DNA of 64,000 bases, from NCBI RefSeq assembly GCF_024508275.1, contig NZ_CP101989.1:1364001-1428000 (forward strand), read 5' to 3'. The DNA comes from Cellulomonas wangsupingiae. GTDB taxonomy: Bacteria; Actinomycetota; Actinomycetes; Actinomycetales; Cellulomonadaceae. Positions 35,963-45,422 of this stretch are shown here, in pieces. The notes beneath the pieces were generated by a model. That model ran no database searches. It saw nothing but the letters and a program-made list of their open reading frames with translations, and had not been told where the DNA came from. Both the position numbers and the translations under genes were made by a program. Numbering within the stretch: the stretch's first letter is position 1; the number at the start of each line of letters is the position of its first letter.

Positions 35963-36838
35963 TCAGGAGGTGACGTCCGCCGTCGTGAACCGCGCCCAGG
36001 CGAGGGCACCGAACACGGCGACCCAGGCGGCCTGCACCGCGAGGCCCTGGGCGAGGACGTCCGTCGACGGCACGACGCGCAGCATCTCCGCGAAGTCGAA
36101 CCAGTGGTGGGTCAGGAGCGCGGGGTGGATGGCCTCCAGCTGCGGGAGCTGGTCCAGCACGCTGGAGACGACGGCCACGACGACCGTGGCGGCCATCGCA
36201 CCGACCGGGACCTCCGTGAGCGTCGAGAAGAAGAGCCCGACCGCCACCAGCCCCGTCATCGACAGGCCGACGTACGCGACGACCCCCGCCACCCGCAGCA
36301 CGCCGTCGGTGAGCGGCACGGTGGTGCCCGACAGCAGCGTGAGGTCACCGACGCCGAACAGCACGGCCCCGGTGACCAGGCCCACCACGGCGATCGCGAG
36401 CACGGCGGCGGCCGCGAACGCCAGCGCGCCGAGCGCCTTGACGGCGAGCAGGCGGCCACGCGCGACGGGCACGGCCAGCAGGTAGCGCAGCGTGCCGGCC
36501 GACGCCTCGCCCGCCAGGGCGTCGCCGGACGCGATGCCGATGGTCAGCGGCAGGAGGAACGGTGTGCACAGGAACAGCGCCGCCACGACGAGGAACAGGC
36601 CGTTGCCCGTGACCCTCGCGACGAACGGTGGTCCCTGGCCGTCCAGGCCCGAGTCCTGCGCGAGGAACAGCACGACGCCGAGCAGCACGGGCACGAGCGC
36701 CAGGCCCACGAGCAGCACGAGGTTGCGGCGACGGCCCAGCACGAGCGCGAGCTCGGAGCGCACCAGGCGCCCCAGGGCCCCGCGGTGGCGGACCGGCGCG
36801 GCGCCGGCGTCGACCGGCGCGGTGTCAGCGAGCGACAT
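35963..36838 (-). CDS. ABC-2 type transporter permease
   Basis: A 291-residue membrane protein with six helices and a cytoplasmic N-terminus, having the ABC-2 pattern in which the segment GDALAGEASAGTLRYLLAVPVARGRLLAVK follows helix 2 (read in part). It forms the membrane part of an exporter with the ATPase whose gene overlaps it by 14 bases. With the LolA-like protein and the divergent two-component system it may serve envelope-stress or peptide resistance. Confidence 0.88.
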   Translation of the reverse strand: MSLADTAPVDAGAAPVRHRGALGRLVRSELALVLGRRRNLVLLVGLALVPVLLGVVLFLAQDSGLDGQGPPFVARVTGNGLFLVVAALFLCTPFLLPLTIGIASGDALAGEASAGTLRYLLAVPVARGRLLAVKALGALAFAAAAVLAIAVVGLVTGAVLFGVGDLTLLSGTTVPLTDGVLRVAGVVAYVGLSMTGLVAVGLFFSTLTEVPVGAMAATVVVAVVSSVLDQLPQLEAIHPALLTHHWFDFAEMLRVVPSTDVLAQGLAVQAAWVAVFGALAWARFTTADVTS

Positions 36839-37919
36839 CGAAGCCCTCCCCGGTGAGCTCGACGAAGACCTGCTCGAGCGACGGGCGGCGCACGTCGAGG
36901 GCGAGCAGGCCGACGCCCGCCCGCACGAGGGCCGCGGCGACGTCCTGGGGTCGGGGCCCGGCGCCGTGCGCGCCGCCGTCCGGCGCCCCGGCGCCGTCGA
37001 CCTGCGTCCCGTCGTCGTCCGCGAGGGCCGCGGTCACCGTGACCGTGCCGTCCGCCGCCGGCCGCTCGCCGGCGGCGTCGGTCAGGCCGAGGCGGCGCAG
37101 CTCGGCGACCGCCGCGTCCGCGTCCGCCGCGGGCACGCGCAGGACCACGCGCGCGCCGCGGCGCGCGGTGAGCTCGGCACGCGTGCCCTGCAGCAGCAGC
37201 CGGCCGTGCCCCATGATCCCGACGTGGGTGCAGACCTGCTCGATCTCCGCCAGCAGGTGCGAGGACACCAGCACGGTGGTGCCCGCGTCGGACAGCTCGC
37301 GCACGAGGTGGCGCACCTCCCGCGTGCCCTGGGGGTCCAGGCCGTTGGTCGGCTCGTCCAGGACCAGCAGGTCCCGCGGACGCAGCAGCGCCGCCGCCAG
37401 GCCCAGCCGCTGCTTCATGCCCAGCGAGTACTGCCGGTAGCGCTTGTCGGCCGCCGCGCCGAGGCCCACCCGGTCGAGCGCCCCGTCGATGCGGGCCCGC
37501 GACGTGCGGGGGTCGGCCGACGCGTCGACCGCGTCGAGCCGCACGAGGTTGGCCCGCCCGGACAGGTACGGCTGGAACGCCGGACCCTCGACCAGCGCAC
37601 CGACGCGCGGCAGCACGCGCGCCGCCGCCTGCGGCATGGGCTCGCCCAGCAGGTGCACCTGCCCGGCGGTCGGCGCCACCAGCCCCAGGAGCATGCGGAT
37701 CGTGGTGGTCTTGCCCGACCCGTTGGGGCCGAGGAACCCGTAGACCGCGCCGCGCGGCACCGCGAGGTCGATGCCGTCGACCGCCACCTGTCCGGTGCGG
37801 AAGCGCTTGGTCAGGCCGCGGGTGCGGATCGCGTCGTCGCTCACGGCACCAGCGTGCGCCTCGGTGGGCGCCGCTGCGGGGGCGACCGCCGTCGCGGTCG
37901 CCCCCGGCGGCGTCGTCAC
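36825..37919 (-). CDS. ABC transporter ATP-binding protein
   Basis: The 364-residue protein has Walker A GPNGSGKTT at about 64-72, a signature YSLGMKQRLGLAAALL, Walker B LLVLDEPTNGLDP and the switch SSHLL. The C-terminal third has an Ala/Gly/Asp-rich insert, longer than usual, before the end DVRRPSLEQVFVELTG. It powers the ABC-2 permease downstream. The GTG at 37919 overlaps the preceding stop as GTGA; a second GTG at codon 26 could be used instead, since the first residues are Ala/Pro/Thr-rich. Confidence 0.9.
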   Translation of the reverse strand: MTTPPGATATAVAPAAAPTEAHAGAVSDDAIRTRGLTKRFRTGQVAVDGIDLAVPRGAVYGFLGPNGSGKTTTIRMLLGLVAPTAGQVHLLGEPMPQAAARVLPRVGALVEGPAFQPYLSGRANLVRLDAVDASADPRTSRARIDGALDRVGLGAAADKRYRQYSLGMKQRLGLAAALLRPRDLLVLDEPTNGLDPQGTREVRHLVRELSDAGTTVLVSSHLLAEIEQVCTHVGIMGHGRLLLQGTRAELTARRGARVVLRVPAADADAAVAELRRLGLTDAAGERPAADGTVTVTAALADDDGTQVDGAGAPDGGAHGAGPRPQDVAAALVRAGVGLLALDVRRPSLEQVFVELTGEGFDVAR

Positions 37920-39163
37920 GCGTCCGCCGCCGCGCGCAGCGTGTCGACCGGCACCGCACCGACGAGCACGCGCCCGTCGTCGAGGACCAGGACCGACAGC
38001 AGGGACGAGGACAGTGCGCGCCCGCCCTCGACGGGCGTCGTCAGCTGGTCGTACAGCGCCGTCGTGTCGAGGTCGACGGGCGGCCCGTCGCCCTCGCCGG
38101 CGAACTGCTCGTACAGCTCCTGCGCGCCCTCGGACCCGAGCTCCTTGTCGGCCTGCGGCAGCTCGGCCACCGCGGCGGGGTCACCCGCGACCAGCGCGGC
38201 GACGTCGACGTCGGTGAGCTCGACGACGGTGTCCCAGCCGGTGCCGGTGACGCTCACACCCTCGGGCACGGGCGTGCCGGACGGGTCCGCGGGCAGGCCG
38301 TCGGGGACGGCCTGGGCGAGGCTCGCGTCGTCGGGCAGAGGCACGGCCACCTCGCGCACGCTCGCGCCCGGCGGTGCCGCGAACGTCAGGACGGCGTCGT
38401 CCGGCGCCGCGAACGTCACGTCGGTGAAGCCGAGCTCGAGCGCCGGCGTCGCGGCGTCGTCGCTGCTCCACACCTGGACGCGCAGCGGGGTCCACGTCTG
38501 GGCGTCGACGGCGACCACGATGCGCCCGACGAGCGTCGTCGTGCTCCGCGGCGTCACCACGACCTGGTAGGCGTCGCGCCCTGCGACGGTCGTGGCGGCG
38601 TCGACGCCGACCGTGGCGTGCTCCTGCGCGCGCTCCAGCGCCTCGCGGCCCAGCTCGTCGGGGGTCGGCAGGTCGGCCGGCGGCGTCGCGGTCGCCCGCA
38701 GCTCCTGCGCGCGCGCCGCGTCCTGCGGGGACAGCGCGTAGTGCACGACCTCGTCGTCCGACGACGAGTAGGTCCAGGCCTGCGTGCCGTCGGCCACGAC
38801 CGAGTACTCCGACGCGTCGCCCAGCAGGGACACGCGCGAGCGCTGCTCGCCGTCGGTCCACACGCGCAGCGTCGTCGACCCGCCGAGCAGGCTCACCGGG
38901 TCCGCGCCGCCCATCGCCGTCAGCGACAGGTCCGGCAGGCCGAGGCGCGCGGTGTGCACGACGGTGCCGGACAGCGGCTGCGGCTCGGCCTGCGCGACGC
39001 GCGTCAGCACCTCGGCCGGCGTCACCTCGGGCAGCCCGGCGGTGTCCGCCGACGCGAGCAGCGGGGGTGCCGCGAACGCGGCGGCGACGGCCACCGCGGC
39101 GACGGCGGGCACGGCCCAGGCGCGCCTGCGCGGCCCGGTGGTGGAGACGGTGGTGGTGTCCAT
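37916..39163 (-). CDS. Exported LolA-like (DUF2092) lipid-binding protein
   Basis: This 415-residue protein has an N-terminal signal/anchor segment (AWAVPAVAAVAVAAAFAAPP) and a LolA/LppX-like half-barrel pattern with the YSVVADGTQAWTYSS and VVGRDAYQVVV-like strands. Such proteins carry lipids or sense lipoproteins outside the membrane. It is the first gene of a three-gene unit with the ABC exporter, each overlapping the next, and is divergent from the response regulator across 94 bases, so the two-component system probably controls the unit. Confidence 0.78.
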   Translation of the reverse strand: MDTTTVSTTGPRRRAWAVPAVAAVAVAAAFAAPPLLASADTAGLPEVTPAEVLTRVAQAEPQPLSGTVVHTARLGLPDLSLTAMGGADPVSLLGGSTTLRVWTDGEQRSRVSLLGDASEYSVVADGTQAWTYSSSDDEVVHYALSPQDAARAQELRATATPPADLPTPDELGREALERAQEHATVGVDAATTVAGRDAYQVVVTPRSTTTLVGRIVVAVDAQTWTPLRVQVWSSDDAATPALELGFTDVTFAAPDDAVLTFAAPPGASVREVAVPLPDDASLAQAVPDGLPADPSGTPVPEGVSVTGTGWDTVVELTDVDVAALVAGDPAAVAELPQADKELGSEGAQELYEQFAGEGDGPPVDLDTTALYDQLTTPVEGGRALSSSLLSVLVLDDGRVLVGAVPVDTLRAAADA

Positions 39164-39257
39164 GCCCCCACCGTGCACGTCGGCGCCTGAGCGGACCCTG
39201 AGAGTGCCGGGCCGCCGCGGCGCGGCCCGCGGTGGCGGGCGGTGGGATGCTGCCGGG

Positions 39258-39914
39258 GTGCGCGTGCTCCTGGTCGACGACGAGGTCGGTCTCGTGCGCG
39301 CGCTGCGCCGGGGCCTGACGGCCGAGGGGTTCGCGGTCGACGCCGCGCACGACGGCGAGACGGGCCTGGCGATGGCGGTCGACGGGGAGTACGACGTCCT
39401 GGTGGTCGACGTCATGCTGCCGCGGCGCAACGGGTACGACGTCGTGACGGCGCTGCGGGCGCACGACGTCTGGACGCCCGTGCTCATGCTGTCCGCCAAG
39501 GACGGCGAGCACGACGTCGCCGACGGGCTCGACGTGGGCGCCGACGACTACCTGACGAAGCCCTTCTCCTTCGTCGTGCTCGTCGCGCGCCTGCGGGCCC
39601 TGGTGCGTCGGCCCGTCGCGCCGCGTCCCGCGGTGCTGCGCGCGGGGACGCTGACGCTCGACCCGGCGTCGCGGCAGGTCACGCGGGACGGCCACGTCGT
39701 CGACCTGACGGCGCGGGAGACGGCCCTGCTGGAGTACCTGCTGCGTCACGGTGACCGGGTCGTCGGCAAGATCGAGCTGCTCGACCACGTCTTCGACACC
39801 GGCGGGGAGGACCCGAACGTCGTCGAGGTGTACGTCGGCTACCTGCGGCGCAAGCTCGGGCGCGCGGCCGTCACCACGGTGCGCGGCGCGGGCTACCGGG
39901 TGGGCGACGCGTGA
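39258..39914 (+). CDS. OmpR-family response regulator
   Basis: The 218-residue protein has a receiver domain with acidic pocket D7-D8, phosphoacceptor D51 in VVDVMLP, and the Lys in LTKPF. A winged-helix DNA-binding domain follows (TARETALLEYLLRHG and YVGYLRRKLG). The GTG at 39258 is six bases after GATGCT, pointing to a leaderless start. It overlaps the kinase start by GTGA. Likely targets are the divergent lipid-binding/ABC operon and itself. Confidence 0.92.
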   Translation: MRVLLVDDEVGLVRALRRGLTAEGFAVDAAHDGETGLAMAVDGEYDVLVVDVMLPRRNGYDVVTALRAHDVWTPVLMLSAKDGEHDVADGLDVGADDYLTKPFSFVVLVARLRALVRRPVAPRPAVLRAGTLTLDPASRQVTRDGHVVDLTARETALLEYLLRHGDRVVGKIELLDHVFDTGGEDPNVVEVYVGYLRRKLGRAAVTTVRGAGYRVGDA

Positions 39915-41296
39915 CCGCCGACGCGCGCCCACCACACCGCCGCGGGCTGTCGCTGCGCGCGCGCCTGACGCTGGTCGCGACCGTCGCCGTGGCCGTCGTG
40001 CTCGTGGCCGGTGCGGTCGCCCTCTCCGTGGCCCTCGGTGCCGCGCGCACCGCGGCGCTCGACGACGTCGTGCGCGAGCGCTCGGACACCCTCGCCGCGC
40101 TCGTCGCCGACGACCGGGTCCCCGGCGCCCTCCCCGTCGCCCAGCCCGGGGAGATCGCCCAGCTGCTCGACGACGCCGGCGGCGTGATCGCCACGTCCAC
40201 CACGGCCAGCCGCACGCTGCCGGTCGTCGACGCCGCGACCCTCGCCGGGTGGCGCACGCGGGCGGGCACCGACGTGCTGGTCGTCGGCACCGACGCCGGC
40301 GCGTACGACGACGTCGCGCGTGCGGCCGTGCGCGCGGTCGTCTACCGCGGGGAGCCGGCGACCCTCGTGACGACGGTGCCCGCGACCGACGTGCAGGGGG
40401 TGCTGCGGGCGCTGCAGGTCGCGCTGCTGGTCATCGTCCCGGTCCTGACCGCCGGCTTCGGCCTGGTGCTGTGGACGGTGCTGGGTCGTGCGCTGGCGCC
40501 CGTCGAGCAGCTGCGCGCGGCGGCGGACCGGGTCGCGTCGACGGGCGGGCCCGGCTCGCTGCCCGTGCCGGCCGCCGACGACGAGCTGGGGGCGCTGGCC
40601 CGCACCCTCAACGCCATGCTCGACCGGCTGGAGGTCGCGGCCGCCCGGCAGCGGGCCTTCGTCGCGGACGCCGCGCACGAGCTGCGCTCGCCGGTGGCCG
40701 CGGCCCGCGCCGCCGTCGAGGTCGCCGCCGCGCACCCCGAGGCGTACCCGGTGGCCGACCTGGTCGCGGACCTGGAGCCGCAGGTCGCCCGCATGCAGAC
40801 GCTCGTGGACGACCTGCTGGTGCTCGCCCGCGTGGGGGCCTCGCAGGCCGAGCGCGGGCCCGTCGACCTCGGTGCCGTCGCCGCGGACGCGGTCGCGTCG
40901 GTGGTGCCCGCCGCGCGCGAGCGGGGCGTCCGCGTGGACGTCGCCGGCGACGCGACCGCCATCGGCACGGCGGACGGCGCCGGTCGCGCGGTGCGGAACC
41001 TCGTCGAGAACGCCGTGCGGCACGCCCGGCACGACGTCCGGGTGCGGGTCCAGGGGGGCCCGCGCGGTGCACGGGTCGTGGTCGACGACGACGGCGCCGG
41101 GGTCGCGGTCGGCGACCGCGAACGGGTCTTCGAGCGGTTCGTCCGCCTGGACGACGCGCGCGAGCGGGACTCCGGCGGGGCGGGCCTCGGCCTCGCGATC
41201 GCGCGGGAGGTCGCCCGCGAGCTCGGCGGCGACGTCCGCATCGAGGACGCCCCGGCGGGTGGGGCGCGTGCCGTGCTGGAGCTGCCGGCGGGCTGA
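39911..41296 (+). CDS. Sensor histidine kinase
   Basis: A 461-residue membrane kinase. Helices at about 17-43 and 167-193 enclose an extracytoplasmic sensor of some 120 residues. HAMP (about 195-245), the H-box DAAHELRSP with H256, N-box NLVENAVRHA, and G-box GGAGLGLAIA follow. It phosphorylates the response regulator encoded just before it. The external domain is long enough to sense a ligand directly. GTG start overlaps the regulator stop. Confidence 0.92.
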   Translation: MTADARPPHRRGLSLRARLTLVATVAVAVVLVAGAVALSVALGAARTAALDDVVRERSDTLAALVADDRVPGALPVAQPGEIAQLLDDAGGVIATSTTASRTLPVVDAATLAGWRTRAGTDVLVVGTDAGAYDDVARAAVRAVVYRGEPATLVTTVPATDVQGVLRALQVALLVIVPVLTAGFGLVLWTVLGRALAPVEQLRAAADRVASTGGPGSLPVPAADDELGALARTLNAMLDRLEVAAARQRAFVADAAHELRSPVAAARAAVEVAAAHPEAYPVADLVADLEPQVARMQTLVDDLLVLARVGASQAERGPVDLGAVAADAVASVVPAARERGVRVDVAGDATAIGTADGAGRAVRNLVENAVRHARHDVRVRVQGGPRGARVVVDDDGAGVAVGDRERVFERFVRLDDARERDSGGAGLGLAIAREVARELGGDVRIEDAPAGGARAVLELPAG

Positions 41297-41401
41297 GAGG
41301 GCTGTGCCGCACGTCCCCGGTCGTCCGGACCTGCGGGTCGCGGAGCACCGTGGGACGATTCGGCGGCGCGGCCCGCCGGGGGCCGGCGCACAGGAGGACA
41401 C

Positions 41402-42205
41402 ATGACGCTGCTGGTCCGCGAGCGACCTGCACCCACGGGGATGCACGTCCAGGTCGACCGCTTGCGGATCGGGGGACTCGCCCTGCGGGTGTCGACCGTC
41501 CGGGACGCCGCCGCGCACGACCGCCCGGAGCGGGACCACCGCGACTTCGTGCTGGTCCACGGGCTCGGCTCGTCGTCGGCGACCTTCGGGAGGCTCGCGC
41601 GGCGGCTCGCGTCCGCCGGCACCGTCCACCTGCTCGACCTGCCGGGGTTCGCGCGCGTGCCGCGGCCGCGTGAGGGACTGGGGATGGAGGACCTCGCCCG
41701 GCTCGTCACGCGGTGGGTCGAGCACGCCGGGGTGCAGGGGGCGACGTTCCTCGGGCACTCGATGGGGGCGCAGGTCGTCACCGAGGTGCTCGCCGTCTCC
41801 CCGGGCATCGGGTCGCACCTCGTGCTGGTCGGGCCCACGGTCGAGGAGCGTGCGCGCACCGCTACGCGGCAGATGCTGCACCTGACCCGGAGCACGGCGT
41901 TCGAGTCGCACCGGCTGCGCGCCCTGCTGCTGCGGGCCTACGTCGAGTGCGGCCCGCGCTGGTTCGTCCGGGAGCTGCGGCACATGATGCGCCATCCCCT
42001 CGAGGACCGGCTGCGGCAGGTCGACGTGCCCGTGCTTCTCGTCCGGGGCGAGCACGACCGCGTCGCGCCGAACCCCTGGGCGGAGCTGCTCGCGGCCGCC
42101 GCGCCCCGCGGCCGGGCCGTCACGGTCGCCGGCGCGGCGCACGCCGCGATGTACGACCACGGACGCGAGGTGGGCGACCTGGTGCTGGAGCACGTGGCGC
42201 GATGA
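41402..42205 (+). CDS. Alpha/beta hydrolase
   Basis: A 267-residue alpha/beta hydrolase with LVHGLGSSSATF at the oxyanion loop, nucleophile elbow GHSMGAQ, acid in RGEHDRVAP and His near the end (AGAAHAAMYD). The substrate cannot be told. AGGAGG precedes the ATG at 41402. The stop overlaps the next ATG (ATGA), so the two hydrolases are coupled. Confidence 0.87.
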   Translation: MTLLVRERPAPTGMHVQVDRLRIGGLALRVSTVRDAAAHDRPERDHRDFVLVHGLGSSSATFGRLARRLASAGTVHLLDLPGFARVPRPREGLGMEDLARLVTRWVEHAGVQGATFLGHSMGAQVVTEVLAVSPGIGSHLVLVGPTVEERARTATRQMLHLTRSTAFESHRLRALLLRAYVECGPRWFVRELRHMMRHPLEDRLRQVDVPVLLVRGEHDRVAPNPWAELLAAAAPRGRAVTVAGAAHAAMYDHGREVGDLVLEHVAR

Positions 42206-42942
42206 CCGCGTCCGGGGGTGCGCGGGCGGGTGGAGCCGTGCGGCGGCTGGTGCGGCAGGGTGTCGCCTGGGGGCGGGACTACACGTGGATCGTCGGGGCG
42301 CAGGCCGCCGCGACGCTGCGCCCGCCGGCGCCGGACGGCCTGGCGTCGGGGGACCGGGCGCCCGTGGTGCTGGTGCCGGGCGTCTACGAGACGTGGCCCG
42401 TGATGGGCGGGCTGGCACGCGCGCTGCACGCCGCCGGTCACCCCGTGCACGCCGTACCCGCGCTGGGGTTCAACCTCGGCACGCTCGAGGACTCCGCGGG
42501 GCACGTGGCGGACCGGCTGGGCGTGCTGGACCTCGACCGCGTCGTCCTCGTCGCGCACTCGAAGGGCGGGCTGATCGGCAAGCTCGTCCTGGCCGACCCG
42601 GACGCGGGGGCACGCGTGGCGGGCCTCGTCGCGGTCAACACCCCGTTCGCGGGGTCGACGTACGCCCGGTGGTTCCCGGCGCGGCCGGTCCGTGCCCTGT
42701 CACCGGTGGACCCGCACGTGCTCGCGCTCGCGCGGGACGTGGCGACGCACGCGCGGATCTGGTCGGTCTACGCGCGCTTCGACCCGCACGTGCCGGGCGG
42801 CAGCGAGCTCCCGGGCGCGGTCAACGTCCGGCTGCCGCTCGACGGGCACTTTCGCCCCCTGGACGACCCCCGGATGCACGCGGCCGTGCTGGACGCGGTC
42901 ACGCACCTCGCGCGGGACACCTCCGAGCGGCCGGACGCCTGA
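42202..42942 (+). CDS. Alpha/beta hydrolase, lipase-like
   Basis: The 246-residue protein has LVPGVYETWPVM as oxyanion loop and AHSKGGLIG as nucleophile elbow; HSKGG is common in triacylglycerol lipases and PGAP1-like hydrolases. A His in LDGHFRPL near the end could complete the triad. No signal peptide is clear. It is coupled to the hydrolase upstream, so the two may act in turn on one ester. It ends 18 bases from the converging efflux pump. Confidence 0.85.
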   Translation: MTASGGARAGGAVRRLVRQGVAWGRDYTWIVGAQAAATLRPPAPDGLASGDRAPVVLVPGVYETWPVMGGLARALHAAGHPVHAVPALGFNLGTLEDSAGHVADRLGVLDLDRVVLVAHSKGGLIGKLVLADPDAGARVAGLVAVNTPFAGSTYARWFPARPVRALSPVDPHVLALARDVATHARIWSVYARFDPHVPGGSELPGAVNVRLPLDGHFRPLDDPRMHAAVLDAVTHLARDTSERPDA

Positions 42943-42948
42943 GGGGCT

Positions 42949-42976
42949 GCCTGCCGGCCGTCAGTGGCCGGCGGGC
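42949..42976. terminator. Hairpin over the stop of the efflux pump
   Basis: GCCTGCCGGCC at 42949-42959 pairs with GGCCGGCGGGC at 42966-42976, with one G-U pair and a six-base loop. The loop contains the stop codon of the minus-strand pump. It lies between two converging genes and may stop both. Confidence 0.6.
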
Positions 42977-44454
42977 ACCACCGCGCCCGCCGGGGCGGGC
43001 CGGACCGCGAACGCAGCCACGATGGCCGGCAGCGTGAGGAACGCACCGACGAGGAACGCGGCGCGCACCCCGCCCGCGGTGGCGACGACCGGCGAGGCGC
43101 CGTCGGCCGCGAGCCCGGCCATCGTCGCGGACAGGATCGTGATGAACAGCGCCGTCCCGGCGGCACCGGCGACCTGCTGCACCGTGCCGATCACGGCCGA
43201 GCCGTGGGAGTACCGGTGCGGCGGGACCGACCCCAGCGCGGACGTGAACAGCGGCGTGAAGACGAGCGCCAGCCCTGCCGACATCGTCACGTGCCCCGCG
43301 ACGAGCAGCCACTGCGGGCTGCCGACGCCCAGCAGCAGGGCCATGCCCCATGCCGACAGGCTGACGAGCACCGTGCCGGGCACGAGCAGCGGACGTGGGC
43401 CGACCCGGTCGTACGCGCGCCCGACGAGGGGCGCGAGCAGGCCCATGAGCAGGCCGCCGGGCAGCAGCATCAGCCCGGTGCGCAGCGTGTCGACGCCGAG
43501 GACGTCCTGCGCGTAGATCGGCAGCAGGATGATGACGCCGAAGAGCGACATCATCATGACGGCCATGAGGCCGACGCCCACGGCGAACGTGCGCGAGCGG
43601 AACGTGCGCAGGTCCAGCAGCGCGTCGTCGGTGCGCTGCAGCGCCAGCTGCCGGGCGACGAAGAGCGTGAGGGCCGCCGCGCCGCCGACCAGGGCCCCGA
43701 CGGTCACGGGCTGCACACCGCCCTGGACGACCTCGCCGATGCGGGACATGCCGAGCACGAGCCCGCCGAACGCGACGGCTGACAGCAGCACCGAGGGCAC
43801 GTCGACCCGGGCCCACCGCGGCTCGGTCACGTTCGGCAGCCGTGCGGCGCCGAGCGCCAGGGCGCCGAGCGCGACCGGCAGCACCAGGCCGAACATCCAG
43901 CGCCAGTCGAGCACCGACAGGATGAGCCCGGAGATCGTCGGGCCCAGCGCGGGGGCCACCGAGATGACGATCGAGATGTTGCCCATGGTGCGCCCGCGGG
44001 AGGCGGGCGGGGTCACGGTCATGACCGTCGTCATGAGCAGCGGCAGCATCACCGCGGTGCCGGTGGCCTGCACGACGCGGCCGACGAGCAGCACCTCGAA
44101 GCCGGGGGACAGCGCGCACACCAGCGTGCCGAGCGAGAACAGCCCCATGGAGGTGAGGAACGCCGCACGGGTCGTGGTCCGCTGCAGGAAGAACCCGGTG
44201 ACGGGGATGACCACGGCCATCGTCAGCAGGAAGGCGGTGGTCAGCCACTGCGCTGTCCCCGCGGTGATCGCGAGGTCGTCCATGAGGCGCGGGAGCGCGA
44301 CGCCCATGATCGTCTCGTTGAGGATGACGACGAACGTCGAGACGAGCAGGAGCACGACCGCCAGGCGGTCGCGCGCCGACATCGCCGTCGGTGCGTCGGG
44401 GACGACGGTGGTGGGGTCCGCCACGGTCGTGGGCGGGGCGCTCTGGTCGGTCAC
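42961..44454 (-). CDS. DHA2-family drug efflux MFS transporter
   Basis: This 497-residue protein has about fourteen helices and the DHA2 start VVILNETIMGVALPRLMDDL, with motif C in ISVAPALGPTISGL. Such pumps expel drugs or lipophilic compounds by proton antiport. The GTG at 44454 is preferred as it gives a short polar N-terminus. A 16-bp palindrome upstream could bind a regulator, but no TetR or MarR gene adjoins it. Confidence 0.88.
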   Translation of the reverse strand: MTDQSAPPTTVADPTTVVPDAPTAMSARDRLAVVLLLVSTFVVILNETIMGVALPRLMDDLAITAGTAQWLTTAFLLTMAVVIPVTGFFLQRTTTRAAFLTSMGLFSLGTLVCALSPGFEVLLVGRVVQATGTAVMLPLLMTTVMTVTPPASRGRTMGNISIVISVAPALGPTISGLILSVLDWRWMFGLVLPVALGALALGAARLPNVTEPRWARVDVPSVLLSAVAFGGLVLGMSRIGEVVQGGVQPVTVGALVGGAAALTLFVARQLALQRTDDALLDLRTFRSRTFAVGVGLMAVMMMSLFGVIILLPIYAQDVLGVDTLRTGLMLLPGGLLMGLLAPLVGRAYDRVGPRPLLVPGTVLVSLSAWGMALLLGVGSPQWLLVAGHVTMSAGLALVFTPLFTSALGSVPPHRYSHGSAVIGTVQQVAGAAGTALFITILSATMAGLAADGASPVVATAGGVRAAFLVGAFLTLPAIVAAFAVRPAPAGAVVPAGH

Positions 44455-44500
44455 GTGAGGTCGCCTGTCGCTTCTGGCCCCGCGGTCGGGGCGGCTGGCA

Positions 44501-44516
44501 CGGTCCGGCCGGACCG
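44501..44516. promoter_or_regulatory. 16-bp perfect palindrome upstream of the efflux pump
   Basis: CGGTCCGGCCGGACCG is a perfect palindrome 47 bases before the pump start. It could be a repressor site. Being all G/C apart from two A/T pairs, it could also be chance in this composition. Confidence 0.35.
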
Positions 44517-44638
44517 GAGGAGGGCGCGGACGCGTCCCGACGAGTCTGTGAGGAGAACCCCGCGCGGGTCGACGCAATTCCGTCCGCCGTACCGACCTGC
44601 CGCGACGACCGCACTCATCGGCCGTGGCCGCACAGCCC

Positions 44639-44667
44639 GCAGCCCGCGCCACCGGGGCGCGGGCTGC
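44639..44667 (-). terminator. Terminator of the luxS-mtnN unit
   Basis: GCAGCCCGCGCC and GGCGCGGGCTGC form a perfect 12-bp stem with a five-base loop, 21 bases after the mtnN stop. No T run follows. It separates this unit from the efflux pump promoter. Confidence 0.75.
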
Positions 44668-44687
44668 GTCAGTCAGAGGGGCGCGCG

Positions 44688-45422
44688 TCAGACGGTCGCG
44701 AGCACCGTGTCGAGCAGGCCCAGGACGACCGTCGCCGAGCGCTCGGCGGCGTCGTCGACGTGCGCGCCGAAGTCCACTCCCGCGATCGGCCCGCACAGGT
44801 CGGAGATGCCCCGCACGGACAGGAACGGCACACCGGCCAGGTGCGCGGTGTGCGCGAGCGCCGTCGACTCCATGTCGCACGCGAGCGCGTCGGGGAACGC
44901 CTCGCGCAGGCCGACGACGCGCTCGGCGTCGACGAAGACGTCGCTCGACAGGAGGGTGCCGGTGCGGACCGTCAGCCCACCCGCGTCCACGCCCGCGGCG
45001 GCGGCCAGCAGCCCGGGGTCGGCGTCGAAGCGCGCCGGCATGCCCGGGACCTGCCCGAGCGCGTACCCGAAGACGCGCGCGTCCGCCGCCCCGTAGACGG
45101 TCGTGGCGCCCACGACGACGTCGCCGACCCGCACGTCGAGCCCCATGCCGCCCGCGGAGCCGGCGCTGAGCACCACGCGCGCGCCCGACCCGTGCAGCGC
45201 CAGGGCCGTGGCCGTCGCCGCGTTGACCAGGCCGATGCCGCACGTCACGAGCAGCACACGGGGACCGCCGAGGTCGAGGACGCGCCGACGGGCGCCGACG
45301 ACCTCGACCTCGTCGCCCACGGCCGTCGCGCGGTCCAGGAACGGGGAGGCCTCGACGCCCATCGCCGTGACGACGACCGCGTCGACGCGCGCGCCCGCCC
45401 GGGCGGACAGGTCGGCGCTCAC
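44688..45422 (-). CDS. mtnN: 5'-methylthioadenosine/S-adenosylhomocysteine nucleosidase
   Basis: The 244-residue protein has the PNP/UDP-phosphorylase fold, with [14 protein letters not shown] at the start, SAGSAGGM in the middle, and [27 protein letters not shown], whose ME and D residues bind the ribose and adenine (read in parts). It splits methylthioadenosine and S-adenosylhomocysteine, giving S-ribosylhomocysteine for LuxS. Its GTG overlaps the luxS stop as GTGA, so both steps of one pathway are coupled. Confidence 0.9.
   Translation of the reverse strand: MSADLSARAGARVDAVVVTAMGVEASPFLDRATAVGDEVEVVGARRRVLDLGGPRVLLVTCGIGLVNAATATALALHGSGARVVLSAGSAGGMGLDVRVGDVVVGATTVYGAADARVFGYALGQVPGMPARFDADPGLLAAAAGVDAGGLTVRTGTLLSSDVFVDAERVVGLREAFPDALACDMESTALAHTAHLAGVPFLSVRGISDLCGPIAGVDFGAHVDDAAERSATVVLGLLDTVLATV

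Noticed and set aside
41297..41401. Possible small gene or RNA in the gap after the histidine kinase
   Set aside because: No start with a ribosome site or -10 box leads to a sensible frame, and no clear fold was seen; only the RBS of the next gene is evident.
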